Below, piece after piece: positions 1 to 9,529 of a stretch of 64,000 nt of DNA (position 1 is its first letter; each line of letters opens with the position of its first letter). The translations under genes and the position numbers were made by a program. Source of the stretch: Erythrobacter longus (GTDB lineage: Bacteria > Pseudomonadota > Alphaproteobacteria > Sphingomonadales > Sphingomonadaceae); assembly GCF_000715015.1 (NCBI RefSeq), contig NZ_JMIW01000001.1, positions 1-64,000 of the forward strand. The letters run 5' to 3'. The notes below the pieces were generated by a model, which saw nothing but the letters and a program-made list of their open reading frames with translations, ran no database searches and was not told the DNA's origin.

Positions 1-781
1 TAAGCCGTGTTGACAAAAGCCTTCAGCCATAGGCGCGCTGCGGCGAGGTTGAGGAAGCTCTCGAAGGACAGGACCGTCTTGTCATAGCGGGTGGCGATGC
101 GACGCTGCTGTTTGAGCTTGCCGAACATGCGCTCGACGCGGTTGCGGTCACGGTAGCGGCGATAGTCTGGGTGCTCCGGCACCTTGCGGTTCGAGCGGGG
201 CGGAATGATCGGCAGGATACCCCGGATCAGCAGGCTTTCCCGGAAGGGATCACCATCGTAGCCCTTGTCCGCCAGCAGCGCCTTGGGCGTGGTGACGGGG
301 ATCTCCATGAGCGGCTCGGCTGCGGTGTAGTCGGATGCCTCGCCGCCGGTCAGGATGAAGCCGAGAGGCAGTCCCTGATTGTCGCAGCGGGCGTGGATTT
401 TGCTCGTAAAGCCGCCGCGTGATCGACCAAGAGCGTTCGCACAAGCCCCCCTTTTCCGCCCGCCGCCGAGACGTGGCCGCGAACGCTGGTGCTGTCGATC
501 ATATGCTGCCAGTCATCGGTGAGGCCCAGATCAACCAGCGTCTGGAGGAGCGCATCCCAGACACCCTGCTCGGCCCAACGCCGAAACCGGACATAGACCG
601 AATTCCACTTGCCATATCGCTCGTGCATGTCACGCCAGGGACAGCCGACCCGAAGCACGTGGAGCATTCCGTTGAGGAAACGACGGTTATCGCCAGCAGG
701 TCGCGCCCAGCGACCCCGCTCAGGCGGTAACAGCGGCCCGATCAGTTCCCACTCCGCATCCGACAAATCCCCGCGACCCAT
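1..781 (-). CDS. IS5-family transposase, two frames joined by -1 frameshift
   Basis: This is a DDE transposase. The first frame runs from the ATG at 781 and would end near 350 if read straight through; it carries the N-terminal domain and the first acidic residue in HMIDST. The second, -1 frame covers about 445 down to 1 and contains GRSRGGFTSKIH, LLADKGYDGD (second Asp) and NRVERMFGKLK (the E...K signature). The switch point is an A4G6 run on the coding strand (446-455), the usual slippery site for programmed frameshifting in this group, so the gene is probably intact rather than mutated. The stop codon is completed by a base just outside the window. Confidence 0.85.
446..455 (-). other. A4G6 slippery site for transposase frameshift
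   Basis: On the coding (minus) strand the run AAAAGGGGGG lies where the upstream frame (GGKGG) and the downstream frame (KRGACANALGRSRGG) overlap. Slipping back one base joins the two halves of the transposase. Programmed -1 frameshifting at such a run is the established expression mode of many IS5/IS427 elements; that it works here is inferred. Confidence 0.7.
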
Positions 782-787
782 GACTGC

Positions 788-853
788 TCCTCAAAAAGCA
801 GTCTTGAATCAGAACCAAGCCCGTTTGGGAATCCCTTTTGTCAACACGGCCTA
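788..853. repeat. 66-bp IS right end, inner copy
   Basis: This is the first of two 66-bp units in tandem that look identical base for base; each starts TCCTCAAAAAGCAG and ends with the IS terminal sequence CAACACGGCCTA. It is the native right end of the IS, lying just upstream of the transposase start. Confidence 0.9.
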
Positions 854-919
854 TCCTCAAAAAGCAGTCTTGAATCAGAACCAAGCCCGTTTGGGAATCC
901 CTTTTGTCAACACGGCCTA
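854..919. repeat. 66-bp IS right end, duplicated outer copy
   Basis: This is a second copy of the 66-bp right end, immediately outside the first. It may be the leftover end of another copy of the same IS, or a product of tandem or circular-intermediate insertion. It provides a second potential transposase binding end beside the groES promoter region. Confidence 0.85.
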
Positions 920-1057
920 GAGAAACTCTTCCAAAACTAGTAAACAGGCCTTTCGTTTCAAGACCTCTGAACCTCACGAATAAATCATGTGCATGTGGCA
1001 CAGGTCCAATGCGATTGGTGCGCTCGGCAAGCCGTGCAAATTTTTCGTCAAAAGGCT

Positions 1058-1085
1058 CTTGAAGCCGTTTTCGCCAAAACTAGAT
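1058..1085 (+). promoter_or_regulatory. RpoH-like heat-shock promoter of groES-groEL
   Basis: CTTGAA (1058-1063) is followed, 22 bases start to start, by CTAGAT (1080-1085). The same pair with the same spacing (CTTGAA...CTAAAT) precedes the first hsp20 gene. CTTGAA is the typical -35 of sigma-32 in alphaproteobacteria; the -10 match is loose. No CIRCE element (TTAGCACTC and its complement) was found, so HrcA control is not evident. Confidence 0.4.
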
Positions 1086-1154
1086 CGCGAATTATCTCCT
1101 GCCGAGAATTGAGGAGATGTTTGTGTTCATTTCGCTTTGTAATGGAGGTTATGC

Positions 1155-1469
1155 ATGCATTTTAAACCTTTGCACGATCGTGTGCTGGTTCGTCGCATTG
1201 AGGCGGAAGAGAAGACCGCTGGCGGCATTATCATTCCCGATACTGCCAAGGAAAAACCGATGGAAGGCGAAGTTGTCGCTGTCGGGCCGGGCACTCGTGA
1301 TGAGAGCGGCAAGCTGATCGAGCTTGGCGTTGAACCGGGCCAGCGCATTCTGTTCGGCAAGTGGTCCGGCACCGAGGTGCGGATCGATGGCGAGGACCTG
1401 CTCATCATGAAGGAGAGCGACATCCTTGGCATCATCGAAACCACCGCCGAGCTTAAGAAGGCGGCTTAA
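1155..1469 (+). CDS. groES: Co-chaperonin GroES
   Basis: This is the 10-kDa lid of the GroEL folding chamber, a cytoplasmic heptamer. The 104-residue product opens [14 protein letters not shown] and contains the mobile-loop region [23 protein letters not shown] and the C-terminal [12 protein letters not shown], all standard for the family at normal length. An ATG four bases upstream (1151) is in another frame; GGAGG at 1144-1148 fits the chosen ATG. groEL follows after 57 bases, forming the usual bicistronic operon, preceded by an RpoH-like promoter. Confidence 0.97.
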   Translation: MHFKPLHDRVLVRRIEAEEKTAGGIIIPDTAKEKPMEGEVVAVGPGTRDESGKLIELGVEPGQRILFGKWSGTEVRIDGEDLLIMKESDILGIIETTAELKKAA

Positions 1470-3146
<1,677 letters not shown>

Positions 3147-3184
3147 GTCTATTTGCTAGGCGTCCGTTTCTCCTGGAAGCCGAA

Positions 3185-3215
3185 CGGGCGCGCTCGAAAG
3201 GGTGCGCCCGCTTTT
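3185..3215 (+). terminator. Rho-independent terminator after groEL
   Basis: The arms CGGGCGC (3185-3191) and GCGCCCG (3204-3210) form a GC-rich stem followed by CTTTT, 39 bases after the groEL stop. It closes the groES-groEL operon and separates it from the hsp20 promoter. Confidence 0.75.
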
Positions 3216-3260
3216 CTATCAAAGCATTGATTATAATATTGAAAAATTTAAGATTGGGAT

Positions 3261-3288
3261 CTTGAAAGTGCTTTTAACCTCACTAAAT
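3261..3288 (+). promoter_or_regulatory. RpoH-like promoter of first hsp20 gene
   Basis: CTTGAAA (3261-3267) and CTAAAT (3283-3288) are spaced 22 bases start to start, as in front of groES. Co-occurrence upstream of two heat-shock operons supports sigma-32 control. The transcription start is not known. Confidence 0.45.
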
Positions 3289-3395
3289 CGAAAGGTGCCG
3301 GATGCCATAATGGATCCGGTTGGACATTAGGGCGTCAGCTCTTTCGTTCGCTGACGCTTCTCGTGCCCAGATTGCTCAACAAGGAGGATTTGGAA

Positions 3396-3866
3396 ATGAG
3401 AACTGCATTTGACCTTGCTCCGTACCGGCGTTCCACCGTCGGCTTTGACCGTCTTTTCGACGCTCTCGAACGCAGCACGCGTGTAGAGACGCAAGACGGC
3501 TATCCACCCTTCGATATCGCCCGCACTGGCGAAGACAGCTATCGCATCACCCTTGCGGTGGCTGGTTTCAGCCCGGACGAAATCGATATCACGGCTCAGC
3601 AGAACCAGCTCGTCATTTCCGGTGAAAAGGCCGAGAAGGACGAGGAAGGCGTAGAAGTCATCCATCGCGGCATTGCGATGCGGGCGTTCGAGCGCCGGTT
3701 CCAGCTAGCTGATTATGTCGAGGTCCGCGACGCATCCTATGAAAACGGGATGCTGACTGTCTCGCTCGAACGCGTGGTTCCCGAAGCGATGAAGCCGCGC
3801 AAGATCGAGATTGGTTCGAGCGGTAACGATAACACCCCTCAGCTGACAAAGGACAAAGCCGCTTAA
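3396..3866 (+). CDS. Small heat-shock protein (Hsp20 / IbpA type)
   Basis: This is an ATP-independent holdase chaperone. The 156-residue product starts MRTAFDLAPYRRSTVGFDRLFDAL, as do IbpA-type alphaproteobacterial proteins, followed by an alpha-crystallin domain (about residues 33-135) with ITLAVAGFSPDEIDI, IHRGIAMRAFERRFQLAD and ENGMLTVSLERVVPE. AAGGAGG at 3380-3386 fixes the ATG at 3396; the frame is open further upstream but without a better start. It stands between the groEL terminator and a second, divergent hsp20. Confidence 0.93.
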   Translation: MRTAFDLAPYRRSTVGFDRLFDALERSTRVETQDGYPPFDIARTGEDSYRITLAVAGFSPDEIDITAQQNQLVISGEKAEKDEEGVEVIHRGIAMRAFERRFQLADYVEVRDASYENGMLTVSLERVVPEAMKPRKIEIGSSGNDNTPQLTKDKAA

Positions 3867-4061
3867 AGGCTTTGGACCCTGGCCAATCGGGTAGGCTGAC
3901 GCACCAACCCGCCCTTCATCGAGTTCGCCCTGTCCCCCTGGCGAACGTGAGACGGCGGCTGACGCTTGCCCGTTTGGCAGAGGGATGCTCGCTCGCCCCC
4001 AAGTGACCCGAACGCGGGCATCCCTCACCCATTCTCACATGTTGAACAGTGAAAGGAGAAA

Positions 4062-4574
4062 ATGATGAACGTTCGTGATCTTATTCCATGGTCTCGTAGT
4101 GCCGAGTCTCTCCCTGTCACTCGGCGGTTGGAGCGCGCTGATCCTGTCAGCACTCTTCGCAGCGACATTGATCGCCTTTTCGAACAGGCCTTTGGTTCTT
4201 TCGGCTCGTTCGGTTTTCCAGCCTTTGGCCGAACCCCCTCCTGGCCAAGCGTCGAAGTGCGCCGCAACGAGGGAGAGATGCTGGTAATCGCTGAAGTCCC
4301 CGGTCTTTCGCAGGACGATATCGAGCTTTCGCTTGATGACGGAATGCTCGTCATTCGTGGCGAACGTCGTTCGGAGGAAGGTGACAACACCAGCGGCTAT
4401 TCAGAACGCTTCTATGGCCGGTTCGAGCGACGAATGAGCCTTCCGGCAGGCATAGAGGAAGACAAGGTAAGCGCTGAATTCCGCGACGGTGTTCTCACGG
4501 TGCATTTGCCACACACTGAGGACAGAGAAGTCTCGGGCCGACGCATTCCCATCAATCAGGAAACGCGTCACTGA
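4062..4574 (+). CDS. Small heat-shock protein (Hsp20, class C type)
   Basis: This second alpha-crystallin-domain chaperone (170 aa) is distinct from its neighbour. It opens with MMNVRDLIPWSRS, has an F/G-rich stretch (FGSFGSFGFPAFGR) near residues 45-60, then an alpha-crystallin domain with VIAEVPGLSQDDIELSLDDGMLVIRGERR and DGVLTVHLPHTE. A strong AAGGAG lies just upstream; either of two adjacent ATGs could start it. Paired Hsp20s of different class are common and may co-assemble, which is inference. No clear CTTGAA promoter was found in the 195 bases before it. Confidence 0.93.
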   Translation: MMNVRDLIPWSRSAESLPVTRRLERADPVSTLRSDIDRLFEQAFGSFGSFGFPAFGRTPSWPSVEVRRNEGEMLVIAEVPGLSQDDIELSLDDGMLVIRGERRSEEGDNTSGYSERFYGRFERRMSLPAGIEEDKVSAEFRDGVLTVHLPHTEDREVSGRRIPINQETRH

Positions 4575-4584
4575 TAGAGGCTGC

Positions 4585-4615
4585 ATGGAGCGACCGGAAA
4601 CCCGCGTCGCTCCGT
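4585..4615 (+). terminator. Strong hairpin after second hsp20
   Basis: The arms GGAGCGAC (4587-4594) and GTCGCTCC (4606-4613), extendable by two pairs, form a stable stem 11 bases after the hsp20 stop. There is no T-run, so it may act as an RNA-stabilising or Rho-linked 3' end rather than a classical terminator. Confidence 0.4.
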
Positions 4616-4645
4616 GCGAACACTAATCCGTTGTCAAAAGAGACG

Positions 4646-5080
4646 ATGAACAGTTTGCTGCCACGTAGCGTTGGACGAGGCCAGTCGCTGCCGCCAGGTA
4701 TATTGGCCCGCAGCGCACTTTACGGTGTGCATGAAACGGCGCGCCCTGCACAGCACGTCTCACAACGCGAGCGAAGCATTTCTGGCGAGCATGAGGTGAG
4801 CCATGCTGAGCGACCGCGCTTTGTTGGACGCGTGTCTGTGCTGGAGCCAGACATCCCCGACACCAATCGCTGCGCTCCCAAGCGCATCCGCTCGTGGAAG
4901 CTGCGTTTTCGTCGCGAGCGGGCTCCTTGGGCAGATCCCTTGACCGGATGGTGCTCTGGCGATGATCCCGAAGCCCACATCACCCTTAAATTCCCAACCG
5001 AAGAGGCCGCGCTTGCATTCGCTCAGAGGACAGGTTTGACCGTTCAAGGTTCACGCAACGGTTGGGGCAGCACATCCTAA
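4646..5080 (+). CDS. NDUFS4-like complex-I accessory domain protein
   Basis: The C-terminal half resembles the ETC complex I subunit (NDUFS4/ETC_C1) family: RSWKLRFRRERAPWADPLTGWCSGDDPEAHITLKF, then EEAALAFAQRTGLTV. In that family the domain sits on the peripheral arm of NADH:ubiquinone oxidoreductase. The N-terminal ~70 residues are unlike the standard protein and carry no clear motif. There are no nuo genes nearby; it lies in a heat-shock island, so a stress-specific paralogue is possible (inference). ATG 4646 is preferred over an upstream TTG at 4631; neither has a strong ribosome site. Its stop overlaps the convergent protease gene by four bases. Confidence 0.7.
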   Translation: MNSLLPRSVGRGQSLPPGILARSALYGVHETARPAQHVSQRERSISGEHEVSHAERPRFVGRVSVLEPDIPDTNRCAPKRIRSWKLRFRRERAPWADPLTGWCSGDDPEAHITLKFPTEEAALAFAQRTGLTVQGSRNGWGSTS

Positions 5081-6210
5081 TTTCCGGCCTCCAGTTGGAG
5101 GTTCACCCGGCGGCGGTCTCCGCTGCGCAATAATGTAAGCTCGACTCTCTCGCCGACCGAGAAATCATCAAGACGGGCCAGCAAGTCGCCCACGCGGTCA
5201 ACGGGCCTGCCGTTGAGAGCGACCACGATGTCGCCGGGCACTACGCCGCGCCGCGTTCGTCTGGCTGGAATGAGACCAGCCCGGTCAGCGACGGATCCGG
5301 GCGCAACCCTTAAAACGAACACCCCTTCGATATCAGCTGCACGTTTAAGCCTGTCATTGATGTCGTCATCGCTTTCAATACCAAGCGTTGGCCGAATGTA
5401 GCGGCCATTTTCGATCAGCTGGGGCACCACGCGCATGACTGTATCGACGGGGACCGCGAAGCCGATCCCTGCCGAGGCGCCCGAGGGGCTGTAAATCGCT
5501 GTGTTGATCCCGATGAGGCGACCAGCGGAATCAAGCAGCGGGCCACCGGAGTTGCCGGGATTGATCGCCGCATCGGTTTGGATCAGGTGGCGGATATCAG
5601 GGCCGCCTTCGTTTGGAAGAGAACGATCAAGCGCTGAAACGATCCCCTTGGTCAGGGTCCAGTCTAGGCCGAAAGGATTGCCGATCGCGAAGACATTTTG
5701 GCCCACCTGCAAATCACTGCTCGTACCAATTGGAATTCTGCGCGGAGCTGCGAAGCCAGCCCCGCCGATCTTGAGCACGGCGAGATCATGCTGCGGGCTC
5801 ACCCCCACAAGTCTTGCGTTGAACTCGCGTCCATCGACGAGCTGTATTTGCGCCTCCGATGCGCCTTCAATGACATGGTAATTGGTAACAATGTGGCCAG
5901 CATTGTCCCACACCAGCCCAGACCCTGAACCGCGCGGCACAGTATACACATTGCGCGTCCAAAAATTGGTCACCCGCTCACGTGTCGAAATGAAAACGAC
6001 CGAACCGCGAGCGTTCTGAAACAGGTCGATAGTCGCCCGTTCATCGGCTCCAAGATCGCCTCGCGGGGTTACAATGGGCGTTTCGGCTGCGGGGGCCGAT
6101 TGAAGAAGCAAGAGCGATCCAACGGCGGAAAGGAGGGCGATGTTCATGACGGCTACGACGATAAAGATGGTTCTTGAACTGCCTGTGGCTCGGTTAGGCG
6201 GCTTATCCAT
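5077..6210 (-). CDS. Membrane-anchored DegP/DegS-like serine protease with PDZ domain
   Basis: This is a periplasmic HtrA-family protease for envelope protein quality control. The 377-residue product has an N-terminal membrane anchor or uncleaved signal (residues 14-42), a trypsin-like domain with the triad His112 (TNYHV), Asp142 (HDLAVL) and Ser221 (GNSGGPL), and one C-terminal PDZ domain (about 275-372, GVFVLRVAPGSVADRAG ... VPGDIVVALNG). A single PDZ and a retained anchor resemble DegS more than DegP, but nothing shows that it cleaves an anti-sigma factor. It converges on the NDUFS4-like gene beside the heat-shock island. Confidence 0.92.
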   Translation of the reverse strand: MDKPPNRATGSSRTIFIVVAVMNIALLSAVGSLLLLQSAPAAETPIVTPRGDLGADERATIDLFQNARGSVVFISTRERVTNFWTRNVYTVPRGSGSGLVWDNAGHIVTNYHVIEGASEAQIQLVDGREFNARLVGVSPQHDLAVLKIGGAGFAAPRRIPIGTSSDLQVGQNVFAIGNPFGLDWTLTKGIVSALDRSLPNEGGPDIRHLIQTDAAINPGNSGGPLLDSAGRLIGINTAIYSPSGASAGIGFAVPVDTVMRVVPQLIENGRYIRPTLGIESDDDINDRLKRAADIEGVFVLRVAPGSVADRAGLIPARRTRRGVVPGDIVVALNGRPVDRVGDLLARLDDFSVGERVELTLLRSGDRRRVNLQLEAGN

Positions 6211-6713
6211 GGAAGAGATTTAAGCAAGCGCCCGCTTCAATCAATGGCAGCATTTGCGGGTCGGCACCAAACGAAATGCCCAGCGAGGTGTGGCCGAGTC
6301 CGCACCTGCAGAAATCGCTTAGCATGGCGAAGGGTTCGTTCGTCGAAGGTCCGCTTAATGCATCGCTGAGCCCAAAAGCAGACAGACCGCTTACGGCCCA
6401 GTTTCAGTCATTGCGCGCGGCCAGGTTCGACAGCAGAAGATTCTTTCGCCCATGCAGATTGGAAAATTAGCAAGGATCGGGCTAGCGGCACATACTCAAC
6501 CGGGTTCGCGCAAAATCGAGCAACGTTGGCGCGGAAATCCGTCTTCGCCGCTTCAAATCAGCGCATGTCTGCCGCAAAATCGGGGGGGAGCAAAAAATCT
6601 TCCGCGCCGAGGGCATCGGAGCGGCTTGTCCGCAAAAGTCTCTCACCGTCCATAGACGGTTCAAATCGTGCAAATCGTTGAAGAATTCTCCGAGTTTCAA
6701 CTGAATCTCGCCC

Positions 6714-6741
6714 TTGCGCGCTACAGAAAAGTTCTCATTAT
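6714..6741 (+). promoter_or_regulatory. Candidate promoter of alpA-like gene
   Basis: TTGCGC (6714-6719) and CATTAT (6736-6741) are separated by 16 bases. The -10 lies inside the LexA box, so bound LexA would block polymerase. Placement is by eye. Confidence 0.4.
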
Positions 6742-6745
6742 GTTC
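6731..6745 (+). promoter_or_regulatory. LexA (SOS) box, GTTC-N7-GTTC
   Basis: GTTC at 6731-6734 and GTTC at 6742-6745 with a seven-base spacer match the alphaproteobacterial LexA operator exactly. It lies 38 bases before the ATG of the AlpA-like gene and overlaps its likely -10. Binding by LexA is inferred from the consensus. Confidence 0.65.
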
Positions 6746-6783
6746 CCCGGAGGGGCTGCTAGTGTCAGAAAAGAGAACGCCCA

Positions 6784-6990
6784 ATGTCCAATACCGAACG
6801 TATCATCCGACTGAACACAGTGCTCGACCGCACCGGTCTTTCCCGCTCCACCATCTACCGCAAGATCGCCGAGGGCACTTTCCCGTCACAGGTGAAGATC
6901 AGCGTGCACGGCGCGGGTTGGCATGAGTCTGCTATCAATCGCTGGATTGCCGATCCTGCGCACTATCGTGAAGAGGGATCGGCAGAATGA
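6784..6990 (+). CDS. AlpA-family phage-type transcriptional regulator
   Basis: This 68-residue winged HTH protein has the hallmark IIRLNTVLDRTGLSRSTIYRKIAEGTFPSQVKIS followed by WHESAINRWIADP. AlpA-like proteins are small activators or excisionase-like factors encoded by prophages and integrative elements. The gene follows a LexA box and overlaps the next HTH gene by four bases (ATGA). No integrase or structural phage gene is adjacent, so the element is either degenerate or the regulators are domesticated. A GTG with a good GGAGG at 6762 is out of frame and probably irrelevant. Confidence 0.85.
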   Translation: MSNTERIIRLNTVLDRTGLSRSTIYRKIAEGTFPSQVKISVHGAGWHESAINRWIADPAHYREEGSAE

Positions 6991-7181
6991 GCGGGCAGCA
7001 ACCCGTCGAGCCGATCTGCGTCCGGGTCAATGACGCCGCCCGCATGATCGGCGTTGGCCGAACAAAACTTTACGAGTTGATTGCCAACGGTGAACTTGAG
7101 ACGGTCAAGATCGGCAAGGCAACGCGCATTACGACTGCCAGTCTGCACAATCTGGTTGAGCGGCATCGGGCAATGAACTGA
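6987..7181 (+). CDS. Excisionase-family (MerR-like) HTH DNA-binding protein
   Basis: This 64-residue protein carries one HTH of the excisionase/DNA-binding type: CVRVNDAARMIGVGRTKLYELIANGELETVKIGKATRITTASL. It would bind DNA and direct recombination or transcription of a mobile element. It overlaps the alpA-like gene by four bases, so both are cotranscribed from the SOS-type promoter. Target and partner are unknown. Confidence 0.8.
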   Translation: MSGQQPVEPICVRVNDAARMIGVGRTKLYELIANGELETVKIGKATRITTASLHNLVERHRAMN

Positions 7182-7458
7182 CCAGGCCGCGAACTCGCAA
7201 ATGGACAGTGTCAGAACGTGGCATTATGCTGCGACAAGGCGCGCTACGCACCGCCCATCTATTCAGCTTTTTGATTAAAACGCTGAACCGAACCACCGTT
7301 AAATGAACGAAAATGTGGGGGAGAGTGTGGGGGAAGGTCTGCATTCTTTCCAAGAATAGAATTGATATCAAAGGGTTATTTTTCCGGTTCGATTCAAGCC
7401 CTGCACCACTTGGTTCCCATGACCGGCTTTTTCGACAGCCCTTTCATCTCGTCCAAGA
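7182..7458. other. Gap with short G-rich direct repeat
   Basis: No gene is seen in this 277-bp stretch. It holds a near-tandem repeat, GTGGGGGAGA / GTGTGGGGGA, at about 7315-7335 and a T-rich segment near 7375-7385. It may be the far side of the same mobile-element remnant that carries the two HTH genes. Confidence 0.4.
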
Positions 7459-9375
7459 CTAGGCGTCCTTGAGCTTGGCGGCTTCATCGGGTCCGTCGAA
7501 TTCTTCCAAATCGTCCTGGCCCATGATTTGCGCCATCTGCTCCTGGAACAGCGGGTCCCATTCTCTGCGCAGCTTTTTGATGAGGGCGATCATCTCCTCG
7601 TTCTCCCAAGCTGGCGTTCCAAAATCAAACGCTTCGGCCATGGGTAGCATCGTGCTGCGGTCCATTTCTTCAAACGCTGTGCGCATGGTTTCGGCGCGGG
7701 CCTTTGAAATGCCCAGGGCCTCGAAGGCTGACCGGCCCATCCGAAGGCTGCTGTCATAGGTTTCGCGGATGATGTCGCGGCAACCAAGCGACCACAATTC
7801 GAACACATGACCCCGATCATAAGCGCGCGCGACGATGTGCACTTGCGGGTATTGCTTTGTCACATGGGAGACGAGCCTGTTGGTCGCCTCTTTGTCATCG
7901 ATGGCGATGATTAAAAGGCGGGCCTGTTCAATGCCGGCCGATTTCAACAGGTCAGGCCTTGCCGCGTCACCAAAATAAGTGCGGATGCCAAACTTGCTCA
8001 AACGATCAATCTGGGCAGAGGAATAATCGATGACCGTCGTGCGATAGCCAGCGGTTTCGAGCATCCGGTCAACAATCCCGCCGACCCGGCCGCGCCCGGC
8101 AAGAATGATATCAGTAGGCTTGTCGATATCGTCGAAGGCCCGCTCTCTCCCCTTTTGATAATGCGGAAGGATGGCCTTGTCGTAGAGGATGAACAAGAGC
8201 GGTGTTATCAGCATTGAAATCGCCACAATCAGCAGCAATTGCTGTGCCAGCAAATCGGGGATGACGTGCGCGCCAACTGCAAAACTTAGCAGCACAAAGC
8301 CAAACTCGCCCGCCTGCGCAAGGCCAAGCGAGAACAGCCAGCGGTCCTGACCTTTGATGCCAAAGAACGTGCTGAGCGCATAGAGCACTGCGATTTTTGT
8401 GATGACCAAAACGGCAGTCCAACCCAGCACGCTCGCATAGCTATCGAAGAGCAGCGCGAAGTTTATCCCTGCGCCAACCGTGATGAAAAAAAGCCCCAGC
8501 AACAGGCCCTTGAATGGCTCGATGTCCGATTCAAGCTCATGGCGATATTCGCTGTTTGCAAGGACAACACCGGCAAGGAAGGTGCCAAGGGCAGGGGAGA
8601 GGCCGACAACTGTCATTAGCAATGCAATCCCAACCACAACCAACAAGGCGGTCGCCGTGAACAGTTCGCGCAGGCCTGCCATCGCGATAAAGCGGAACAG
8701 TGGGCGGGTCAGGTAATTGCCCGCCAAAGCGACAAAAGCGATCGCTGCAAGGGTCGCTAGCCCCGAGGCCCAGGTGGGCAGCCCTTCGAGGATATTGATC
8801 CCGCCCCCATGGCTATCGCCCCCATGCTCACCGGAAACGCCCGCAGCCTCGCCTGCCAGCTCTGGCAAAGCCAACAGCGGAATAAGCGCCAACATCGGGA
8901 TGACCGCAATGTCCTGAAACAACAGAACAGAAAACGAAGATTGGCCCCCTTCTGTCTTCATCAGTCCCTTTTCATCAAGGGTCTGTAGAATAATCGCAGT
9001 CGATGACAGCGCGAGGATCATCCCCACTGCGAGCGCGGTTTGCCACGCTTCGCCCACCATCAGCGCATAACTCGCCATGATCAGGACCGTCAAAAGCACC
9101 TGACTGCCGCCAAGTCCCAGCAATCGCACCCGCAGATCCCAAAGCTTTTTGGGTTCCAGTTCCAGCCCGATCAAAAACAGCATCATTACGACGCCAAATT
9201 CGGCAAAATGCTGAAGCGAGACGACATCCACGCCCAGCACATCGAGCGCGGGGCTAATCGCCATGCCCGCAATCAGATAACCCAGAACCGAGCCAAGGCC
9301 GAGCCGCGATGCGATGGGCACGGCGATAACGCCAACGGCGAGCAGGATCGTAGCGAGCAAGAGAGATTCAGTCAT
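7459..9375 (-). CDS. CPA2 cation:proton antiporter, KefB/KefC type with RCK domain
   Basis: This is an inner-membrane K+ (or Na+)/H+ exchanger of the monovalent cation:proton antiporter-2 family. The 638-residue protein has about twelve hydrophobic segments (residues 5-400), with FGVVMMLFLIGLELEP and GQSSFSVLLFQDIAVIPMLAL, then a TrkA-N/RCK domain (about 410-540) with the nucleotide-binding GRGRVGG. A His/Gly-rich loop (GEHGGDSHGGG) near residue 185 is unusual and might bind metal. ATG 9375 is preferred to GTG 9381; neither has a clear ribosome site. KefF/KefG-type partners are absent nearby, so glutathione gating is not supported. Confidence 0.9.
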   Translation of the reverse strand: MTESLLLATILLAVGVIAVPIASRLGLGSVLGYLIAGMAISPALDVLGVDVVSLQHFAEFGVVMMLFLIGLELEPKKLWDLRVRLLGLGGSQVLLTVLIMASYALMVGEAWQTALAVGMILALSSTAIILQTLDEKGLMKTEGGQSSFSVLLFQDIAVIPMLALIPLLALPELAGEAAGVSGEHGGDSHGGGINILEGLPTWASGLATLAAIAFVALAGNYLTRPLFRFIAMAGLRELFTATALLVVVGIALLMTVVGLSPALGTFLAGVVLANSEYRHELESDIEPFKGLLLGLFFITVGAGINFALLFDSYASVLGWTAVLVITKIAVLYALSTFFGIKGQDRWLFSLGLAQAGEFGFVLLSFAVGAHVIPDLLAQQLLLIVAISMLITPLLFILYDKAILPHYQKGRERAFDDIDKPTDIILAGRGRVGGIVDRMLETAGYRTTVIDYSSAQIDRLSKFGIRTYFGDAARPDLLKSAGIEQARLLIIAIDDKEATNRLVSHVTKQYPQVHIVARAYDRGHVFELWSLGCRDIIRETYDSSLRMGRSAFEALGISKARAETMRTAFEEMDRSTMLPMAEAFDFGTPAWENEEMIALIKKLRREWDPLFQEQMAQIMGQDDLEEFDGPDEAAKLKDA

Positions 9376-9529
9376 ACCCACTAGCTATGACGGGCCGAGC
9401 GGCAATTTCAAAGCGTTTAGGGTGAGGCTTTCGCAGGGCGCAACCAAGAGGCCGTTTGATGACGCGACTGTGGTTTTGCTTTACAAGATGGCTTGCGGGC
9501 TGTCGTGGGCGGTCCTATCTGTGCGCGCC

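Larger units (their letters stand above)
1..853 (-). mobile_element. IS5-family (IS427-like) insertion sequence
   Basis: The ends are inverted copies of a terminal sequence reading GGCCGTGTTGACAAAAG: its forward form (with A for the second G) opens the window at positions 3-19, and its complement ends at 851 just before TA. The element carries one transposase gene split over two frames. TA lies outside both ends, which fits the short TA-type target of this group. A second copy of the right end follows directly (854-919), so the true outer border may be 919. The left border coincides with the window edge, so the left target copy cannot be checked. Confidence 0.85.
6211..6783. other. 573-bp gap, possible element remnant
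   Basis: No convincing gene is seen; the short open frames here lack ribosome sites and recognisable motifs. The right end contains a promoter-like sequence with a LexA box (6714-6745) serving the small HTH genes. Its low coding density beside phage-type regulators is consistent with a decayed integrative element, but no integrase, tRNA fragment or direct-repeat att site was recognised. Confidence 0.4.

Noticed and set aside
920..1154. CIRCE (HrcA) operator before groES
   Set aside because: No TTAGCACTC or its complement is present.
7380..7425. GGTTCGATTC ... GCACCA resembling a tRNA 3' end or att site
   Set aside because: The T-stem does not pair and no acceptor partner or direct-repeat copy was found.
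9314..9529. Long N-terminal extension of the ketoacyl-ACP synthase
   Set aside because: The frame is open back into the divergent antiporter gene, but family similarity begins only after the ATG at 9530.
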